Shown here: positions 6,091-7,183 of the stretch, piece after piece
Layout: every line of letters begins with the position of its first letter
Position numbering within the stretch: position 1 is the stretch's first letter
DNA from: Pirellulales bacterium
Lineage (GTDB): Bacteria > Planctomycetota > Planctomycetia > Pirellulales > Thermoguttaceae
DNA: 7,183 nt
Reading direction: 5' to 3'
Assembly (NCBI GenBank): GCA_030617125.1
Contig: JAUWWA010000085.1
Span: forward strand, 1-7,183
Notes under the pieces: generated by a model
What the model was told of the DNA's origin: nothing
The model's database searches: none
The model's input: only the letters and a program-made list of their open reading frames with translations
Position numbers and translations under genes: made by a program

Positions 6091-6100
6091 AACCTCCTTC
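6091..6100 (-). promoter_or_regulatory. Strong Shine-Dalgarno that fixes the start of the exported TPR protein
   Basis: On the minus strand GAAGGAGGTT lies 7 nt (counted from GGAGG) before the ATG at 6085. This is close to the ideal anti-16S match and rules out the upstream in-frame ATG at 6157 as the main start. Confidence 0.75.
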
Positions 6101-6104
6101 AAAT

Positions 6105-6162
6105 AGGGTAACGAGTGAACGCGGCTCGTCAAACCGTTTCGACGACGCCGAGGCCAATCATA
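6105..6162 (-). promoter_or_regulatory. Weak promoter candidates for the three-gene operon
   Basis: Two minus-strand possibilities were seen. One pairs TTGACG (6132-6127) with TACCCT (6110-6105) at 16-bp spacing, but its start site would fall on the Shine-Dalgarno sequence. The other is a good -10 hexamer, TATGAT (6162-6157), without a convincing -35; it would leave a leader of about 65 nt. Neither can be chosen from sequence alone. Confidence 0.25.
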
Positions 6163-6405
6163 CCCCGCCAATGTGACGATTTTGTTACCGCCGGGTCCCG
6201 TTGGTGTCCTTTTTCCGGCATGGGGCCGCCGCCACGCGGGGCCGGCGATCTTGGCTGGAGCCGAAGGCGGCGAAGAAAAAGTCTCAGATTCCGCCCGGGC
6301 GCGTTATATCTCGGCCCGGACCGAGCCTCTGTTAGTGGGAAGTACCCTCGCGTCGGATCGGCCGGCCGTTGGCCATTCGACTTCCCGGCGTGAAACCATC
6401 CAGCG
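6163..6405. other. Divergent intergenic region
   Basis: Together with the flanking signals this completes the roughly 350-bp gap between the minus-strand operon and the plus-strand genes. It must hold the promoters for both directions. A small GC hairpin (CTCGG, 6-nt loop, CCGAG, at 6310-6325) and a GGCCGGCC palindrome near 6360 are visible, but no convincing plus-strand promoter hexamers or regulator sites. Open frames crossing it are Arg/Pro-rich shadows. Confidence 0.5.
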
Positions 6406-6430
6406 TAACTCTTTGTTAGGAAAGGAGTTA
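6406..6430 (+). promoter_or_regulatory. Hairpin enclosing the Shine-Dalgarno of the small ORF
   Basis: TAACTCTTT (6406-6414) can pair with AAGGAGTTA (6422-6430) around a 7-nt loop. That makes a 9-bp RNA stem with one G-U pair. The right arm contains the Shine-Dalgarno AAAGGAG (6421-6427), which stands 8 nt before the ATG at 6436. When folded, the ribosome site would be hidden, so the element could act as a translational switch or simple thermosensor. The pairing is seen; the function is inferred. Confidence 0.45.
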
Positions 6431-6435
6431 AATCA

Positions 6436-6559
6436 ATGAATCGCAGTTTTCTCGTACTCCTCTTGGCGATCGGCGCGATTCTGTCGGGCGGATTCGCCCT
6501 GAACGAAACCAAAACCGCTCGCCGAGTTTGAGGCGTGGATGAAAAAACAAGGGCACTGA
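6436..6559 (+). CDS. Tiny exported peptide ORF, frame broken by one base
   Basis: After a strong Shine-Dalgarno the frame opens MNRSFLVLLLAIGAILSGG, a signal-peptide or membrane-anchor sequence, but stops at TGA 6529-6531 after 31 codons (ending NETKTARRV). In the next frame the same stretch continues as KPLAEFEAWMKKQGH to a TGA at 6557-6559. Removing one base near the AAAACC run at about 6511-6516 would join both into a natural-looking 40-residue peptide. This could be a sequencing indel, a recent mutation or programmed +1 frameshifting. The family is not recognised. The gene lies 53 bp before the 187-residue exported protein and may share its transcript. Confidence 0.45.
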
Positions 6560-6612
6560 GCACTTGCCAACTACTGCTTCGAGCGCGCGAGCAATTATGA
6601 AAGGACCTGAAA

Positions 6613-7176
6613 ATGACAAAGCAAAGAATGACGTTGAGCTTGGCGTGTGTCGTCGTCGGCTTGGCTGCCTGCGTGTGTGCCGCCGAACAGATCGACCGAA
6701 TCGGCAGTGCTGGTTCGGACAAACGCGGCAGCAAGCTACGGGTCGGCACTTATGACAACCGGGCCATTGCGGTGGCCTATGCACACTCGAAGTACAATCC
6801 AATCGGCAGGAAGCAGCAGGAGTACAAAAAGGCCAAGGCTTCGGGTGACACGAAACGGGTCGAAGAGATTGAACGTTGGGGTCCGAAACATCAGCGACAA
6901 CTGCACCGACAAGGCTTTTGTCGGGTCCCCGTCGACGACCTCTTGGCCCACGTAAAGGACAGACTGCCTGAAGTCGCGCGCAAGGCGGACGTCGATGTGA
7001 TCGCCTGGGGCTGCGACTATTCCGCACCTGGTGCAGAGGTGGTGGATATCACCAGGGAGATTGTGTTGCTCTTCTCTCCGTCCGAGAAGACGCTGCGCAC
7101 CATCGAGCAATTGAAGACGAAGAAGCCGCTCGACCTTGACGTGGTTGAGCAGCACCACGAGGATTGTGGTAAATGA
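6613..7176 (+). CDS. Exported protein of unknown function, faintly OmpH/Skp-like
   Basis: This 187-residue protein starts at an ATG preceded by GAAAGGA with 7-nt spacing. Its N-terminus has basic residues K3 and R5, a hydrophobic core at about 7-19, and then either a lipobox (LAAC, Cys20) or a signal peptidase I site near VCA-A (residues 21-24). The mature part runs KLRVGTYDNRAIAVAYA, then a charged helical stretch (about 65-100, rich in Lys, Arg and Glu), then VPVDDLLAHVKDRLPEVA and a C-terminal EVVDITREIVLLF. The order of a short beta strand, charged helices and a VD.T..I.. tail recalls OmpH/Skp periplasmic proteins, but the helical part is much shorter; this is a weak inference. Its stop overlaps a possible next start as ATGA. 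Confidence 0.8.
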   Translation: MTKQRMTLSLACVVVGLAACVCAAEQIDRIGSAGSDKRGSKLRVGTYDNRAIAVAYAHSKYNPIGRKQQEYKKAKASGDTKRVEEIERWGPKHQRQLHRQGFCRVPVDDLLAHVKDRLPEVARKADVDVIAWGCDYSAPGAEVVDITREIVLLFSPSEKTLRTIEQLKTKKPLDLDVVEQHHEDCGK

Positions 7177-7183
7177 TCAGAAT
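7173..7183 (+). CDS. Possible start of the next gene (cut by window edge)
   Basis: The ATG at 7173-7175 overlaps the TGA of the preceding gene by 4 bp and opens MIR before the window ends. The same overlap style occurs in the minus-strand operon. There is no strong Shine-Dalgarno (only GTGGTAA nearby), so it would rely on translational coupling. Confidence 0.3.

Noticed and set aside
6086..6157. Upstream in-frame start for the exported TPR protein
   Set aside because: It would put 24 charged residues before the signal peptide, and the strong Shine-Dalgarno is placed for the inner ATG at 6085.
6129..7027. Minus-strand open frames of about 200 codons opposite the plus-strand genes
   Set aside because: They are Arg/Ser/Pro-rich, without domains or ribosome sites, and overlap coding sequence that has good start signals and signal peptides.

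Overview
This is a GC-rich bacterial window with two different halves. The organism is probably a planctomycete (Planctomycetota) or a close relative. That is an inference from remembered protein style: a secreted TPR protein with a GIYTEETVGDLDAA-type N-terminus, an integron-type integrase remnant, and IS3 and IS1595 remnants. No rRNA or other taxonomic marker is present to confirm it.

Positions 1 to about 1,860 are a graveyard of broken mobile DNA and gene pieces. In order they are: the last 24 codons of an unidentified gene (1-75); a gene-poor stretch holding an AT-rich 31-bp dyad that looks like an operator (300-330); the C-terminal piece of an integron-type tyrosine recombinase (431-634); the C-terminal piece and probable terminal repeat of an IS3-family transposase on the minus strand (761-966), carrying a large imperfect hairpin; a small orphan membrane-protein-like frame (1064-1324); and a minus-strand open frame (1243-1848) that is a chimera of an IS1595-type (ISXO2-like) transposase and an NrdG-like radical SAM protein. 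The two halves of the chimera meet at the shared codons for Phe-Asn.

Positions 1,909-6,085 hold an intact minus-strand operon of three genes, transcribed from right to left, with 4-bp overlaps at both joints (GTGA, ATGA). The first gene (4643-6085) encodes an exported 480-residue protein with an N-terminal TPR segment, a beta-rich middle and a C-terminal domain resembling small PsbP/DUF1795-type folds. The second (2643-4646, GTG start) is a two-transmembrane sensor histidine kinase whose extracytoplasmic sensor also contains a TPR-like stretch. The third (1909-2646) is an OmpR/PhoB-type response regulator whose usually invariant receiver lysine is replaced by glutamine. The likely logic is that the secreted protein and the kinase sensor work together outside the membrane and the regulator changes transcription. 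The signal and the target genes are unknown.

Positions 6,086-6,435 are a divergent intergenic region. To its right, on the plus strand, are a tiny exported-peptide ORF with a one-base frame break (6436-6559), preceded by a hairpin that buries its Shine-Dalgarno sequence; an exported 187-residue protein with a faint OmpH/Skp-like look (6613-7176); and an overlapping ATG at 7173 that may begin the next gene, cut by the window edge.
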